Shown one piece after another: positions 36,886 to 46,908 of a DNA stretch of 64,000 bases. The DNA comes from Calothrix sp. NIES-3974 (GTDB lineage Bacteria; Cyanobacteriota; Cyanobacteriia; Cyanobacteriales; Nostocaceae), in assembly GCF_002368395.1 (NCBI RefSeq), contig NZ_AP018254.1, positions 2,232,001 through 2,296,000 on the forward strand. Reading direction: 5' to 3'. Numbering within the stretch: position 1 is the stretch's first letter; each line of letters begins with the position of its first letter. The notes under the pieces are model-generated. The model was not told where the DNA came from. It searched no databases and worked only from the letters and a program-made list of their open reading frames with translations. The position numbers were made by a program, and so were the translations under genes.

Positions 36886-37743
36886 TTAGATTATTTTCAT
36901 AGCTTGTTGCCATTCCCTAAATATATCTGCACGGATATGTTTTTGAGCGACTGCGATCGCATTAGCTTTTTTTCTGTATTTGCGTATCCGTCGCAATTCC
37001 AAAAAGGATAAATCTGGTCTTTGAATCCGAATAGCCCAAGCTTTATTTTGATTTTGGTGGAGATTAATGCGATACCCTTTATACAGGATAATACAGTGGT
37101 CGGGAACGCATTTATCATCTTCTAGATATTCAATTTTGACAATATTGCCATGTTGATCTAGTTTTTGGAACGGGTACACTGGGGGAATTAGTAACAGTTT
37201 GAGAATTTGGTTAACTAATTCCGGTTCATGGCAATCACCATCTACACACAAATATAATTTTAATTCGGGATTTTGAGATAGTTGGGTTTGGAGGTCTTGA
37301 GCGAATTCCTGAATTGCAATCACCGGATTTGTTGCTTGGGTAATAGTTTGCTGCAACACATCACGTAAACTTTCTAATATTTGGGTAATATCAACGCTAA
37401 TTTTAACTGGTTGATTGCGGATAACTATATGTTGTATTTCCGGTATGGGGGGTGAAATTGGTAATTGATAATTGTCGAAGTTTGCATGACTATCGAAGTT
37501 ATGTCCAAAATTATTCATTGCCATAGCAGAGGTAGATACATTTGGTGATGATGCTGTTGTTTGCTGTCTATACCATAAAATAAATCCGGTAATAAATAGG
37601 ATTAATCCCAGGATTATCCCCGCATAGTTGACACCTAAATATTGGTAAGTGAAGGCAATTATACAAGCCGTTAATAATAGTAGGAAAATAAATATAACTA
37701 ATCCCTTAACTAAGGATGATTGGAAAAATCTTGTTCTATTCAT
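36886..37743 (-). CDS. Membrane-anchored protein, unknown function
   Basis: Protein of 285 residues with two N-terminal membrane helices (about 10-32 and 36-55), a Ser/Asn-rich linker, then a soluble domain of about 190 residues with helices (ILESLRDVLQQTITQATNPVIAIQEF) and strands (LYLCVDGDCHEPE, DHCIILYKGYRI). It ends with a basic LELRRIRKYRKKANAIAVAQKHI. I do not recognise it. The frame opens at 37815, but the ATG at 37743 starts the membrane segment directly. It is a single gene. Confidence 0.65.
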   Translation of the reverse strand: MNRTRFFQSSLVKGLVIFIFLLLLTACIIAFTYQYLGVNYAGIILGLILFITGFILWYRQQTTASSPNVSTSAMAMNNFGHNFDSHANFDNYQLPISPPIPEIQHIVIRNQPVKISVDITQILESLRDVLQQTITQATNPVIAIQEFAQDLQTQLSQNPELKLYLCVDGDCHEPELVNQILKLLLIPPVYPFQKLDQHGNIVKIEYLEDDKCVPDHCIILYKGYRINLHQNQNKAWAIRIQRPDLSFLELRRIRKYRKKANAIAVAQKHIRADIFREWQQAMKII

Positions 37744-38527
37744 TAACTTGTTATTGAAAACGCCATAGGTCTTAGTATTTCTAGTAAAAGAATACACGAG
37801 ACAGGATGATACCAATTTTAGATGGGGTGCATCCCAGCTTTTATTGCTCGGTAACAGAAAAATATGAGCATTATTTTGGAAGTATAAACTTCAGCAATCG
37901 CTGGACTGATTCTGACGGGAATTCGACAGATTATAAACGCTACCACCCCTGTAAATCAATGATTTTGAAAGTTAAGGTTTAAAGTAACCTCATCCATTAG
38001 TTGAGAACAAACTCAATAAATGACTGATTTCAGGTTTCATGATTTTATTCTCAACATCATACTCGGAGGTTTTTAGAAACTTCTATTTTCTATGAATGAT
38101 ACTGGACAAGAGTTTCAGGCTTCATAACTCATCGAAATCACGTGATTCTGAGTGATAGATTTTGCAATTGCCACTTTGCAAGAAGCCGCTACGCGAAGAA
38201 GTGCAATGACAAAATATATTTTTACATATTTGGGATGCTCCCTTTGAGATGAAGCTGCATATAATTGTTTTGGCTTTGCATGGTTGCGGGATGATAATTA
38301 AGTTTGCATCTTGTGAAATCAAGAAACATTTCTGCCCATAGATGAAAATTATCCCTTGATGATGCAACGCCATTTTTTGCGTGTTCCACAATAAATTTAC
38401 TACTCAATGACATAGCAAACGATAAATTATATTACTACATGTTAATTGCTGCACCTATACCCAACCCACCCTGAATATAAATAGCTTCACTGATAGTGGG
38501 TTTAACGTAGTATACTAGCTTCACCTA
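37744..38527. other. Gene-poor spacer
   Basis: No gene that I can support. Minus-strand frames at 38122-38391 and 38222-38413 overlap each other and have no recognisable motif or binding site. Bases 38170-38205 include AGCCGCTACGCGAAG, related to the TACGCG repeat family. Confidence 0.4.
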
Positions 38528-39502
38528 TCACCTCAGCAAATAGCGCAGATCCGCAATTAAACTTGCCAACAAATTATCAACATCCACATCAACTGCAACC
38601 CAAGCATTTGCAGAAGATTTGGGAATATGTCGATTATCAAAAAAAGTTTTACCCTTAGTAAATTTTCCTTGGGTTTCCACTTCCACCTTCGCACGTTGCC
38701 AAGTCAAAGTTTCTGGATAAAATAAATAGGCAATCGTTGCCGCATCATGCACTAAAAATCCTGGTTTTCCTCCACTTTCGCGATAAAATAAAGTAGTTGC
38801 ACTCATAAATCGACTTAAATCATCGATAAATCCCCCTAAAAAATTATTCCCCCTATCCCCATCAATTCCCACCAACATTGTCGGAGAAAAAATCAACTTA
38901 TGGGTAATATCCAATGGTAAAATCACAATATCATCACGGCTATTTAATACCGTCGCAGCAGCTTCACTATCATAGGCAATATTAAACTCCCCATGGGTAC
39001 TGACATTTCCCGGCACAGCAAACGCCCCTCCCATAATAATAATCTCCTTCGCTGCCTTGAGGATACCTGGTTGCTGTTGTTCCGCAGCTGCTAAATTAGT
39101 TAAAGGCGCGATCGCAATAATAGTTATCTCTCCCGGTTGCCGATTCAAAGCCTCAATCAACAACCGATCTGCAGTCGGTGCAGTCATAAAATCATGGCAA
39201 GCAGGTGGTAATTTTTGCGACAATCCCCCCATCCCATCCTGTCCGTGAATATAGTCGGCACAGGGAATCTCCGCACAATTACGAGCTACTCCCCTCGCCA
39301 CAGGTATATTTTCCAGCCCCACCACCCCCAAAACCTGACTAGCATTCCGAAAGGTAGACTCCGCACTCACATTCCCCTGTACCGTCGTCACTGCAACTAA
39401 TTCCCCATATCCTTGACGAATTAAACTGGTTAGCCACAGCAGTGCTAAAATATCATCCCCACCAGGGTCAGTATCTAAAATTACTTTTACCCCTTCACCC
39501 AT
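38528..39502 (-). CDS. Inosine/uridine-preferring nucleoside hydrolase family protein
   Basis: Protein of 324 residues. The Ca2+- and ribose-binding signature DTDPGGDD is at residues 10-17, with further family motifs YIHGQDGMGG, IIAIAPLTNLA, IIMGGAF, EFNIAYDSEAA and the C-terminal HDAATIAYL. It hydrolyses N-glycosidic bonds of nucleosides in salvage; specificity cannot be told. A TTG-initiated extension to 39514 is possible, but the ATG at 39502 is preferred. It is 67 bases downstream of rnz on the same strand, with a palindrome in between. Confidence 0.92.
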   Translation of the reverse strand: MGEGVKVILDTDPGGDDILALLWLTSLIRQGYGELVAVTTVQGNVSAESTFRNASQVLGVVGLENIPVARGVARNCAEIPCADYIHGQDGMGGLSQKLPPACHDFMTAPTADRLLIEALNRQPGEITIIAIAPLTNLAAAEQQQPGILKAAKEIIIMGGAFAVPGNVSTHGEFNIAYDSEAAATVLNSRDDIVILPLDITHKLIFSPTMLVGIDGDRGNNFLGGFIDDLSRFMSATTLFYRESGGKPGFLVHDAATIAYLFYPETLTWQRAKVEVETQGKFTKGKTFFDNRHIPKSSANAWVAVDVDVDNLLASLIADLRYLLR

Positions 39503-39540
39503 AATTTGCACCAAATGCTACACCCTACAACCTTTGCCAA

Positions 39541-39570
39541 GTAGAGACGACCCATCGGGTCGTCTCTACT
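39541..39570. repeat. Palindrome, GAGACG family (ACCCATCGGGT core), at the rnz stop codon
   Basis: GTAGAGACGACC and GGTCGTCTCTAC surround CATC or so. The repeat ends at the last base of the rnz stop codon (39570-39572), so it lies directly behind the gene and probably folds as a terminator. Confidence 0.8.
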
Positions 39571-40547
39571 TACCTCGACCCAACATTTTTGCGGTGGTCA
39601 GGTACTAAATCTAAATCACGACGACGGGGAATTTCGTAATTCATCAAATCACTAGCCATACAGGTATTCGGAAAAATTGCTTGAGCTTCCTTGAGTAAAT
39701 CCTTCAATTCAATCGGATTTCCCGGAGCATAACGGGGGCTAAAATGGGTCATAATCAACTGACGTACACCTGCGGCTAAAGCTGTTTGTGCAGCCATTGT
39801 GGTGGTTGAATGTAAGCGCTGAAAAGCCATTTCTGCATCTTGATGGGCAAAGGTTGCTTCATGGATCAACACATCCGCATCCTCCGCCAACTTAACTGCG
39901 CCATCACAGTAAATTGTATCAGTACAATAGGCTAACTTCCGCCCAATTTCCACTGGACCAGTTAATTCCCGTCCATCAATTACCCGTCCATCTGCAAGGG
40001 TGACGACCTCTCCCCGTTTGAGTTGTCCATAGATTCTTCCGGGGGGAATTCCCAATTCCTGAGCTTTTTCGATATCAAATCGACCAGCACGGTCTTTTTC
40101 GGCGACTCGATAACCAAAAGCCGTAACCCGGTGGTGTAGTTGTTCGCAACTGACGATAAACTCATTATCCTCGTAGATAATACCAGGTTTGACTGTATGA
40201 ACTTTAACGGAATAGGAAAAATTGGTAAAGGAATAGCGACAACAGGCCTGTAAATATTCTTTTAAACCAGAAGGTCCATAAATATCCACCTGATTAACAT
40301 TGCCAGCCAATCCACAGGTGGCCAACAGTCCCATCAGACCAAAAATATGGTCTCCGTGCATATGGGTGATAAAAATTCGGGACAAATTGCTAATTTTTAT
40401 ATCGCTGCGAATAATTTGGTGCTGGGTGGCTTCTCCACAATCAAATAGCCATAATTCAGCCCTTTGGGGTAAACGTAATGCCACACTCGAAACATTACGC
40501 GATCGCGTTGGTACTCCTGAGCTTGTCCCTAAAAATGTGATCTGCAC
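39570..40547 (-). CDS. rnz: Ribonuclease Z
   Basis: Protein of 325 residues of the metallo-beta-lactamase fold. Zinc ligands HMHGDH are at residues 62-67; FDCGEATQHQ, the PxKxRxxG-like exosite region and HEATFAHQ, HSTT and THFSPRY motifs follow. RNase Z processes tRNA 3' ends. Translation is assigned to a GTG at 40547 (MQITFLGTSSGVPT), which gives the family's N-terminus. An upstream TTG at 40580 would add 11 residues. One palindromic repeat abuts its stop codon. Confidence 0.95.
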   Translation of the reverse strand: MQITFLGTSSGVPTRSRNVSSVALRLPQRAELWLFDCGEATQHQIIRSDIKISNLSRIFITHMHGDHIFGLMGLLATCGLAGNVNQVDIYGPSGLKEYLQACCRYSFTNFSYSVKVHTVKPGIIYEDNEFIVSCEQLHHRVTAFGYRVAEKDRAGRFDIEKAQELGIPPGRIYGQLKRGEVVTLADGRVIDGRELTGPVEIGRKLAYCTDTIYCDGAVKLAEDADVLIHEATFAHQDAEMAFQRLHSTTTMAAQTALAAGVRQLIMTHFSPRYAPGNPIELKDLLKEAQAIFPNTCMASDLMNYEIPRRRDLDLVPDHRKNVGSR

Positions 40548-40658
40548 GAATATTGATTGCCTTTGGATATTTGCTTGCAAATGAATCTCTCATTATTTTA
40601 TCGGTATTTGCCATCAATCGACGTGACACCACAGGTAGTCAATTCATTTCAATCATAT

Positions 40659-40687
40659 GTAGAGACCTAGCAGTGGTAGGTCTCCAC
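40659..40687. repeat. Palindrome, GAGACC variant
   Basis: GTAGAGACCTAGCAGTGGTA, then GGTCTCCAC: arms GAGACCTA and TAGGTCTC, a variant of the dispersed family with C for G in the arm on both sides, so pairing is kept. Confidence 0.65.
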
Positions 40688-40905
40688 TAGGTTTTGGAAA
40701 TTAATGTATTTCAAAACACATTGACTATCAACATGAAAATTCTCTCATCAGAACTTAAAAGCTTCATGAATCAAAAGCAAAGACTACTGGATCCAGGCTA
40801 GAATATCTCAGTAATATTGTGTATTTGCAGTATTTTAAGCTACTAGGCTTGTCGTCATAATCGTACTAGAGCTTGCCAACAATCAGAATAGGAGCATTTT
40901 TTCCC

Positions 40906-42594
40906 ATGAGAGTTACATATCGTGGAGCAAGTTACCGACGTATATCCGCAAGTACGAATAATGCGGTTTTATTCGGTGATGAGGAGAATAATTTGTTAAC
41001 AGCCCTGGGTGGGGATAATATCGTCTATGGTGGTCAAGGAGATAACATTGTTCTGGCTGGCATCGATTTTTTCGGCGTAAATCCCGACCCAAATCCCAAT
41101 CGTGAAACTATCTCCATTGGTGTTCGTGATGATGCTGGTAATAATACGGTGTTTACCGGCAATGGTAATGATATTATTATCACAGGTACGGGACACGACA
41201 CGATTTACGCTGGCGAAGGAGATAATGAAATCGAAGACTTCGGTGGTAGCAGTGTTGTTTTTACTGGTTCGGGAGACGACCTGATTAATCTCAATTATTA
41301 TTTTGCTCCAGACGGTTCTGTCGTAATTTCTGCACATGCCGAAAATCAAGTCTACGCTGGTGATGGCAATAACGGTATGACCCTGTTTGGCGATAAAAAT
41401 TCTGTATATACAGGTTCCGGAGATGACCGCATTTTCATTAACCGTCTGGTTTACGGAAATGGCGGAATCAAGGTGTGTTATCTCGGTGATAACTATGTTG
41501 GTACTGGTGAAGGGAATAATTTCATTAATGTCTTTGGCCACAAAAATCGGATTGAAACCGGGAACGGTGCAGATATCCTCAATATCAATATCGCCGATGC
41601 GGGTGGAAACGCAATTGAAAAGTTTGAATTTGCCGAAAATACCGTTTATTTAGGTGAAGGAAATAACGCCATGACCGTGTTTGGTCTGGTGAATGAAATC
41701 TACACAGGTTCCGGAGATGACCGAATTTTCGTCAATCGCTACATTGCCGATAACGGTTCAATTCACGTCAGCGACATCGGTATCAATCGGATTTTCGCTG
41801 GTTCTGGAAACAACGTGATCAATGCATTTGGTCATGATAACCAAATTTCATCCGGTGATGGGGATGACACCATTAACCTCAATATCGTTAATTCCGGAGA
41901 TTCATTAATTATCATCAACGAGAATGCCACCAATATCGTCAATGCGGGACATGGAAATAACGCCATGACCGTCTTTGGTACTCAAAATACAATCCACACC
42001 GGTTCTGGAGATGATCGGATTTTTGTCAATCGTTTCCTGAGTGATGGTGGTACTCTCAAAATTAACCACGAAGGACAAAACTTTATTAATGCTGGAGACG
42101 GTCATAATTTTATCAACGTCTCCGGTCGTCATAACCGTATTTATACAGGGTCGGGAGATGACATAATTGAAACTTCCGGTTCTGGTGGCTATTATTTCAT
42201 TAACACAGGCAACGGCAACAATCATATTTGTTTATTCGGTAGCCATAATACCTACGATGTCCATGTCGGTCATGGCGTAAATAGTTTTTCTCTCCTCGAT
42301 GGAGCCGGAATTGCCACCATCTACGGCTTTACCAGTGATGATAAAATTATTTTTGCTGACCCCAGCCAAATAACCGTCACCCAAGAAAATCACGACGCAG
42401 TTGTCCGTTCCAGCAACTCTGGTATTCTCGGTATTTTGAAAAACACCCTGGCCACCGCAGTACAAATTTTCTCCCCTGAACACCCATCCGCAAGTGGTTT
42501 AGGTGTAACAGCTAATTCCATTTTAGAACCCTTATCTCCCAGAGATAATTCCCTGATTGCTGCGGGTTTACCCTCTAGTTTGCCTCCTTTATAA
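40906..42594 (+). CDS. Calcium-binding beta-roll-like repeat protein
   Basis: Protein of 562 residues with RTX-like glycine/aspartate repeats. Units carry TGSGDD(R/L)IF(V/I)N and (A/G)xGxNN(A/F)(M/I)(T/N)VFG motifs. The TGSGDD-type element recurs at nucleotides 41263, 41410, 41557, 41704, 41851, 41998 and 42145, each exactly 147 bases (49 residues) apart, and alternates between two sequence types. There is no N-terminal signal peptide, which fits type I (ABC) secretion. The last 100 residues are not repetitive. A GGAG site precedes the ATG at 40906; a TTG at 40873 is the other possible start. Function unknown; a surface or secreted Ca2+-binding protein is inferred. Confidence 0.8.
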   Translation: MRVTYRGASYRRISASTNNAVLFGDEENNLLTALGGDNIVYGGQGDNIVLAGIDFFGVNPDPNPNRETISIGVRDDAGNNTVFTGNGNDIIITGTGHDTIYAGEGDNEIEDFGGSSVVFTGSGDDLINLNYYFAPDGSVVISAHAENQVYAGDGNNGMTLFGDKNSVYTGSGDDRIFINRLVYGNGGIKVCYLGDNYVGTGEGNNFINVFGHKNRIETGNGADILNINIADAGGNAIEKFEFAENTVYLGEGNNAMTVFGLVNEIYTGSGDDRIFVNRYIADNGSIHVSDIGINRIFAGSGNNVINAFGHDNQISSGDGDDTINLNIVNSGDSLIIINENATNIVNAGHGNNAMTVFGTQNTIHTGSGDDRIFVNRFLSDGGTLKINHEGQNFINAGDGHNFINVSGRHNRIYTGSGDDIIETSGSGGYYFINTGNGNNHICLFGSHNTYDVHVGHGVNSFSLLDGAGIATIYGFTSDDKIIFADPSQITVTQENHDAVVRSSNSGILGILKNTLATAVQIFSPEHPSASGLGVTANSILEPLSPRDNSLIAAGLPSSLPPL

Positions 42595-42688
42595 CCATCA
42601 AAACCATCCCTGGGATAGGTAGAGTCACGGCTAAATCCAAGATAAACTAAAAAAAGCCTAGGAAAAATAACTGGCAATCGTTGCGGTA

Positions 42689-42710
42689 GAAAGCGGCATC
42701 ACCCGCTTTC
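42689..42710 (+). terminator. Intrinsic terminator of the beta-roll gene
   Basis: GAAAGCGG (42689-42696) and CCGCTTTC (42703-42710) form an 8-bp stem with a 6-base loop, followed by TTATTCCTT. It lies about 95 bases past the stop codon. The rest of 42711-43203 shows only a small CTTACGT/ACGTAAG hairpin and no gene. Confidence 0.65.
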
Positions 42711-43203
42711 TTATTCCTTAGAATTTCTGTGGAACAGCCATCCTGCCTGTCAAGGTAAGATACAAAAAAGCACTAGTACCGCACGGCGTAAATTCCCCTA
42801 CCATTTCCCTGGCTCCCATGCTCCCCATAATCACTAGATATTATATAGTCTGCATATTTCCACCAACCTGTACTAGATAAATTATTTTCCGGTTTTCCCT
42901 GAGCAAAATTTCATCAAAATTCCATCGATACAAATGCAAATAGAATTATTCGTAGCCAAAACACTACAAAACGGACTACGAATTATGGAGTGTAAAATAT
43001 TATTAAGGGTAATTGACTTTGAAGACGGGACTCATACCCAACCTATCTACTTACGTCATAGCCACGTAAGACAAACCCATAGGTGACTTGTTGCAGACGA
43101 ACCATCTCACAACCTGGATTGCTGAGTAACAAGTGTGTAAGTCCGATGATGCACCAGCATCCAAGCAATATCCCCTAAAGTTCTACTCTCCTCCCCAATT
43201 ATC

Positions 43204-43809
43204 ATGAGTAAATCCCAATCAATTCCCAAAGAAACCAAAAAACCCCGGCTGAATTCAGCATTTCAGGAATTAATGCGAGTCCACTGGTGGATGGCTGGCT
43301 GCTATTTAATTCTCTTTTCTACGGGTTTATTCATGGCTCGTTTACAGCGTGGACAATTTTTGCGCAGTGAATTATACGACTTTCACAAGTCCATCGGTGT
43401 ACTGACAATGGCCTTATTAACTTGGCGAATTCTCACCCTGCTCAGGGTTTGGTGGCGCAAGTATACTAAACGAGCCCCAAAACTATCCTTGGCTTGGTGG
43501 CGAATTTTTGCCCTCCACACTAGTTTATATCTATTTATGTGGGCAGTACCGATTACTGGTTTTCTGCTTTCCAATTCTTTTCGAGCCAATAATGTCAAGT
43601 TTTTTGGGATTCTTCTCCCCGATATCTTCCCGGAAAATCGAGCAATGGTGGAGATAGGACGTAGTTTACACTTTTGGCTTGCCTATACGTTTCTGGCTTG
43701 TATTAGCCTCCATATGATTACCTACTGGAAGGTTGTACGAGCAAATTGGCGACGCTGGCTCAATTTTGTGAGGAAGTATACCTCGCCGAAAAAGTCCGGT
43801 GAATCTTGA
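43204..43809 (+). CDS. Cytochrome b561-like membrane protein
   Basis: Protein of 201 residues with four membrane helices (about 28-46, 63-82, 102-122 and 148-170). Histidines in RVHWWMAG, DFHKSIG, FALHTSLY and RSLHFWLAYTF are placed as in bacterial b561 (cytochrome b) proteins, which bind two b haems and move electrons from quinol. The C-terminus is basic and cytoplasmic. It is a single gene. The redox partner is unknown. Confidence 0.85.
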   Translation: MSKSQSIPKETKKPRLNSAFQELMRVHWWMAGCYLILFSTGLFMARLQRGQFLRSELYDFHKSIGVLTMALLTWRILTLLRVWWRKYTKRAPKLSLAWWRIFALHTSLYLFMWAVPITGFLLSNSFRANNVKFFGILLPDIFPENRAMVEIGRSLHFWLAYTFLACISLHMITYWKVVRANWRRWLNFVRKYTSPKKSGES

Positions 43810-44630
43810 ATGAATTCAGATAGTTATGGTGATGGTGGACAGAAATTTCAAAACACAAAGATGCAGTTACCGGAAATTTGACTATCTGCAAAGAACTCTC
43901 GAAGATTATACACAACATTCAAAGCCCTGAGATTGCTTCCTTTCGCTGCCTTCTAATCGCTTCGGAGATACCTTGTTTTTTGACATCGAGTTACTTGGAT
44001 GTATTCATCACAAATTCAAGTTACGGGAAAATATTTAGTGTTATTAATATAATATTTTAAAATTTTCGTTTATTGTTTATCCGTATCTCAATGATGTTTA
44101 GCTGTTGAATTTTGTCAAGTTAATAAAATTAAAAAAATATTTTGCGCATATAAGTTATTAACTTTAATCAAACTTATATAAACTAAATTCTTTTTTGATA
44201 CTTTTTATTTGTATTCATGACTACAATTCATTACATTAAATGTGTAAGTTATTGCATTGATTTTTGTATGGTATCTGCCTGAATTAAGTCAATTAATTGA
44301 TTAATCCTGGTTCTGAGCCATTTCTATTGTTCGAGACTTACGTTAAATGGAATAATTATTTATCCTCACAGGCTTAAAATTATACATATTTTTCGAGAAA
44401 GTGTTACTTTAAATAATCAATATATTGACAATATTTAATGTTACGAAAATGAAGTAACTGCTGTTTGTCAACAAGCAGATTGATAGTTCAAGATAAGTTC
44501 CAAGTTAATCATGTTTTTTTAGTAAAGACTTGATGAATCTGTGAATAAAAGTAATACGAAGACTTACACTAGATATCGTGCTTGTACTTAAATACCTAGG
44601 TAATAATTTTCTTAATTAAATGCATGGGAT
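43810..44630. other. AT-rich gene-free spacer
   Basis: Over 800 bases rich in A and T with no supported gene. A short plus-strand frame at 43878-44060 has no motif. It may hold the promoter of the dioxygenase gene. Confidence 0.45.
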
Positions 44631-44750
44631 ATGCCTAAATTCGTTCAACAGGTCAAAAATCAGTTTTTAAAAAACTTTTATATGATGTCATTTATGAGGG
44701 AATCTGCTGATATTTCCTACTATCAAGCTCTTGAGAGCCATAAACCTTAA
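44631..44750 (+). pseudogene. N-terminal part of the dioxygenase gene, cut by an in-frame TAA
   Basis: An ATG at 44631 (MPKFVQQVKNQFLKNFYMM...) opens a 39-codon segment in the same frame as the dioxygenase frame that follows. It ends at TAA (44748-44750), immediately before the TTG at 44751. The segment reads as the normal N-terminus of this family of proteins, and CAA to TAA would be one base change. Either the gene is inactivated, or translation restarts after the stop. Confidence 0.7.
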
Positions 44751-45560
44751 TTGCCAGATATTTCTGTTAACGACTATCCGATAATTCAAACATTGCGAAC
44801 AGAGGGAGTTTTTGTCACTTCTTTAGATGCACTAGGAATCCCTTCCTCCGAAAAAATGTTGAGTGATGCACAACAAATAATACCAGAGATAGCCCAAGTC
44901 ATTCCAGATAATAGCAGTGAATACGTGATTCATGCTACCAATGAGCAAATCATGAATCATCCCTCGATTTTTATGTGGGGGTTGGAAGTGCAGTTACTGA
45001 AGTTAGTGGAAAACTACTTAGGTTTACCAGTAGCTTATCACGGTGCTTATTTTCGTCGTGATTTAAATAATTCGGTGGAAAGAAAGTCTCGCTGTTGGCA
45101 TATCGACCGGGAAGATAGACGTATGTTTAAAATCATCATTTATCTAAATGATGTAGATGAAGAGAGTGGACCTTTTGAGTACATTCCTGTGGATTTGAGT
45201 GTGGAGTTGTCTAGAAGTTTGCATTACAAGTACGATTACATTCGCAATCAGAGGATGCAAACATTTATTTCACCATCAAATTACAAAACCTGTACAGGTG
45301 TCGCAGGTACGGTGATAATTGCAGATACGGGAAAAATTTTCCATCGCGGTCGAATTCCTCTCCAGCGCGATCGCTTTGCTGTTTTTTACGACTACACTTC
45401 TCGTTATCCCCAATACCCCTTTTACTGTAAGTCTTCACTACCTGAAGCTGATTTACTGAAGTTGGCGATGAATATGTCTAGCTTTCAGAAAGAATGCGTA
45501 TTTTGGCGAAGTAGCTTGGCGATTCAGACTACTAGGATGAGTGATAATGATGCTGGGTAG
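44751..45560 (+). CDS. Phytanoyl-CoA dioxygenase-like Fe(II)/2-oxoglutarate oxygenase, 5' end interrupted
   Basis: Open frame of 269 codons after the in-frame stop. Iron ligands are visible: His117 and Asp119 in CWHIDRED, and distal His198 in GKIFHRGR, with Arg in LQRDRFAVFY for 2-oxoglutarate. The SGPFEYIPVD loop is also typical of the phytanoyl-CoA dioxygenase (PhyH) family. The only start at the beginning is a TTG with no good ribosome binding site (GAGAG lies about 13 bases upstream), and the true ATG is likely 44631, upstream of the TAA. The catalytic half is intact, so this is either a recent pseudogene or a restart product. Substrate unknown. Confidence 0.75.
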   Translation: MPDISVNDYPIIQTLRTEGVFVTSLDALGIPSSEKMLSDAQQIIPEIAQVIPDNSSEYVIHATNEQIMNHPSIFMWGLEVQLLKLVENYLGLPVAYHGAYFRRDLNNSVERKSRCWHIDREDRRMFKIIIYLNDVDEESGPFEYIPVDLSVELSRSLHYKYDYIRNQRMQTFISPSNYKTCTGVAGTVIIADTGKIFHRGRIPLQRDRFAVFYDYTSRYPQYPFYCKSSLPEADLLKLAMNMSSFQKECVFWRSSLAIQTTRMSDNDAG

Positions 45561-46096
45561 CTTTTCCCTATAGAACTTAAACTTACTCCTGCGCATGTAT
45601 TAAATATTTCTGAAATCCTTGCTGGGTAAAAAATCTAGTCCTGAAGGTAAATAATTGAACTATTTGTATATTTGTGGTAAACTCTTCCTGTCGGTTTAAG
45701 ATATTAACTCTTAACTTGCACCAAGAAAAATTGATGAAAATAAAATACTCAGTGTAAAGCTGAAAGTAGCATTTTAGTATAAAAAGCAAACAAGGGTACT
45801 GTAGCTATATCGTGTCTATTTGGAAAGTCAACGTATGTACACGTAAAGGTGCAACATATAAATTAAACTCTTTCCTCAAGACTGTTTGAAAACCTTACCT
45901 AGTAAGAGGGAGTATACAACCGTTGAAACCGTCACGAGGTTAGCAACTTCTTCTTTTTTCTTGAAGGAAAGCTCCATTTCTACAGACCGATATTTTGAAA
46001 ATAGGATTTTTAGTCTTCTGCTAACATGAACGTAGTCGAGCAATTGAAAAAATGGGTAAAATCTACATGCATGGTGTTAACGGTGTTAACTTTGAG
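45561..46096. other. Gene-free spacer
   Basis: No supported gene, RNA or recognisable repeat. A 68-codon minus-strand frame at 45583-45789 is AT-rich and has no motif. Confidence 0.45.
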
Positions 46097-46810
46097 TTAA
46101 ACCTCCTCTGGATCGATACCCATCTCCCGCAACCTTGCTGCTAGACGATTCGCCTTCGCTTCCGCGTTCTCTGCTCGTTGACGTTCCTCTTCTGCCCGTT
46201 GACGTTCCTCTTCTGCCCGTTGACGTTCCTCTTCTGCTCGTTGAGCAATTTCTACATAACTCAAAAAGCGTTCTCCATCAGGACGGAAGATTTTCAATTC
46301 GTCTGTTGACAAATCAAATTTTATCTGCATACGAGGACTAATCCAACCACCTATGGACTCAATGAGATCCAGAAATCCTTCTCGACGCAGCCATCCATCA
46401 AACTCGTTACTATCGGGGTCGTAGACATAATACTCCTCTACCCCAAACCGGTCATAAAACAAAAGTTTGCGATTCATCTCTGCTTTCGTATTTCCCGGTG
46501 ACAGGATTTCAAATACAACTTGGGGTGGGATGTTTTCTTCTTCCCACTGCTTATAGGAACCCCGATCACCCTTGGGACGACCGAATATGACCATGACATC
46601 GGGAGCTACCCGTGTTTTATTGTCACCCTCGACCGGATACCACAACAAATCACCAGCGACGAATACATTAGGGTTATCTGCAAACAACCACTCTAAATTT
46701 TGCTGAATCACCACAATCCAGCGAAATTGCTTTGTATTGTCTGCCATTGGTTTACCATCACTGTCTGGATAAATAACCGCAGACTGGGAGGTTGATTCTA
46801 GTTGTACCAT
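46097..46810 (-). CDS. Uma2-family (DUF820) restriction-endonuclease-fold protein
   Basis: Protein of 237 residues. A PD-(D/E)xK-like core is seen in VAPDVMVIFG, VVFEILSPGNTKAEMNRKLLFYDRFGVEEYYVYDPD and GWLRRE. The C-terminal quarter has three identical heptads (RAEEERQ) followed by AENAEAKANRLAARLREMGIDPEE, a charged coiled coil common to this family in cyanobacteria. These proteins are highly multicopy in such genomes and their function is not established; nuclease activity is inferred from the fold. The heptads come from a 21-base tandem repeat at about 46178-46243. Confidence 0.9.
   Translation of the reverse strand: MVQLESTSQSAVIYPDSDGKPMADNTKQFRWIVVIQQNLEWLFADNPNVFVAGDLLWYPVEGDNKTRVAPDVMVIFGRPKGDRGSYKQWEEENIPPQVVFEILSPGNTKAEMNRKLLFYDRFGVEEYYVYDPDSNEFDGWLRREGFLDLIESIGGWISPRMQIKFDLSTDELKIFRPDGERFLSYVEIAQRAEEERQRAEEERQRAEEERQRAENAEAKANRLAARLREMGIDPEEV
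46178..46243. repeat. 21-bp tandem repeat in the Uma2 gene
   Basis: Three copies of CGTTGACGTTCCTCTTCTGCY, in frame, encoding the RAEEERQ heptads. It probably varies in number between strains. Confidence 0.85.
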
Positions 46811-46908
46811 CGCCTGGAAATTTGGGAATGCGGTAATTTTCTATTTATCATGATAGCACGGTGATTGAACTAATTCGTAATTCGTAATTAATACCAAGTT
46901 GCCTTAGA

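Noticed and set aside
38122-38413. Two overlapping minus-strand frames of 89 and 63 codons
   Set aside because: Each lacks a recognisable motif and start signal; they overlap each other in different frames.
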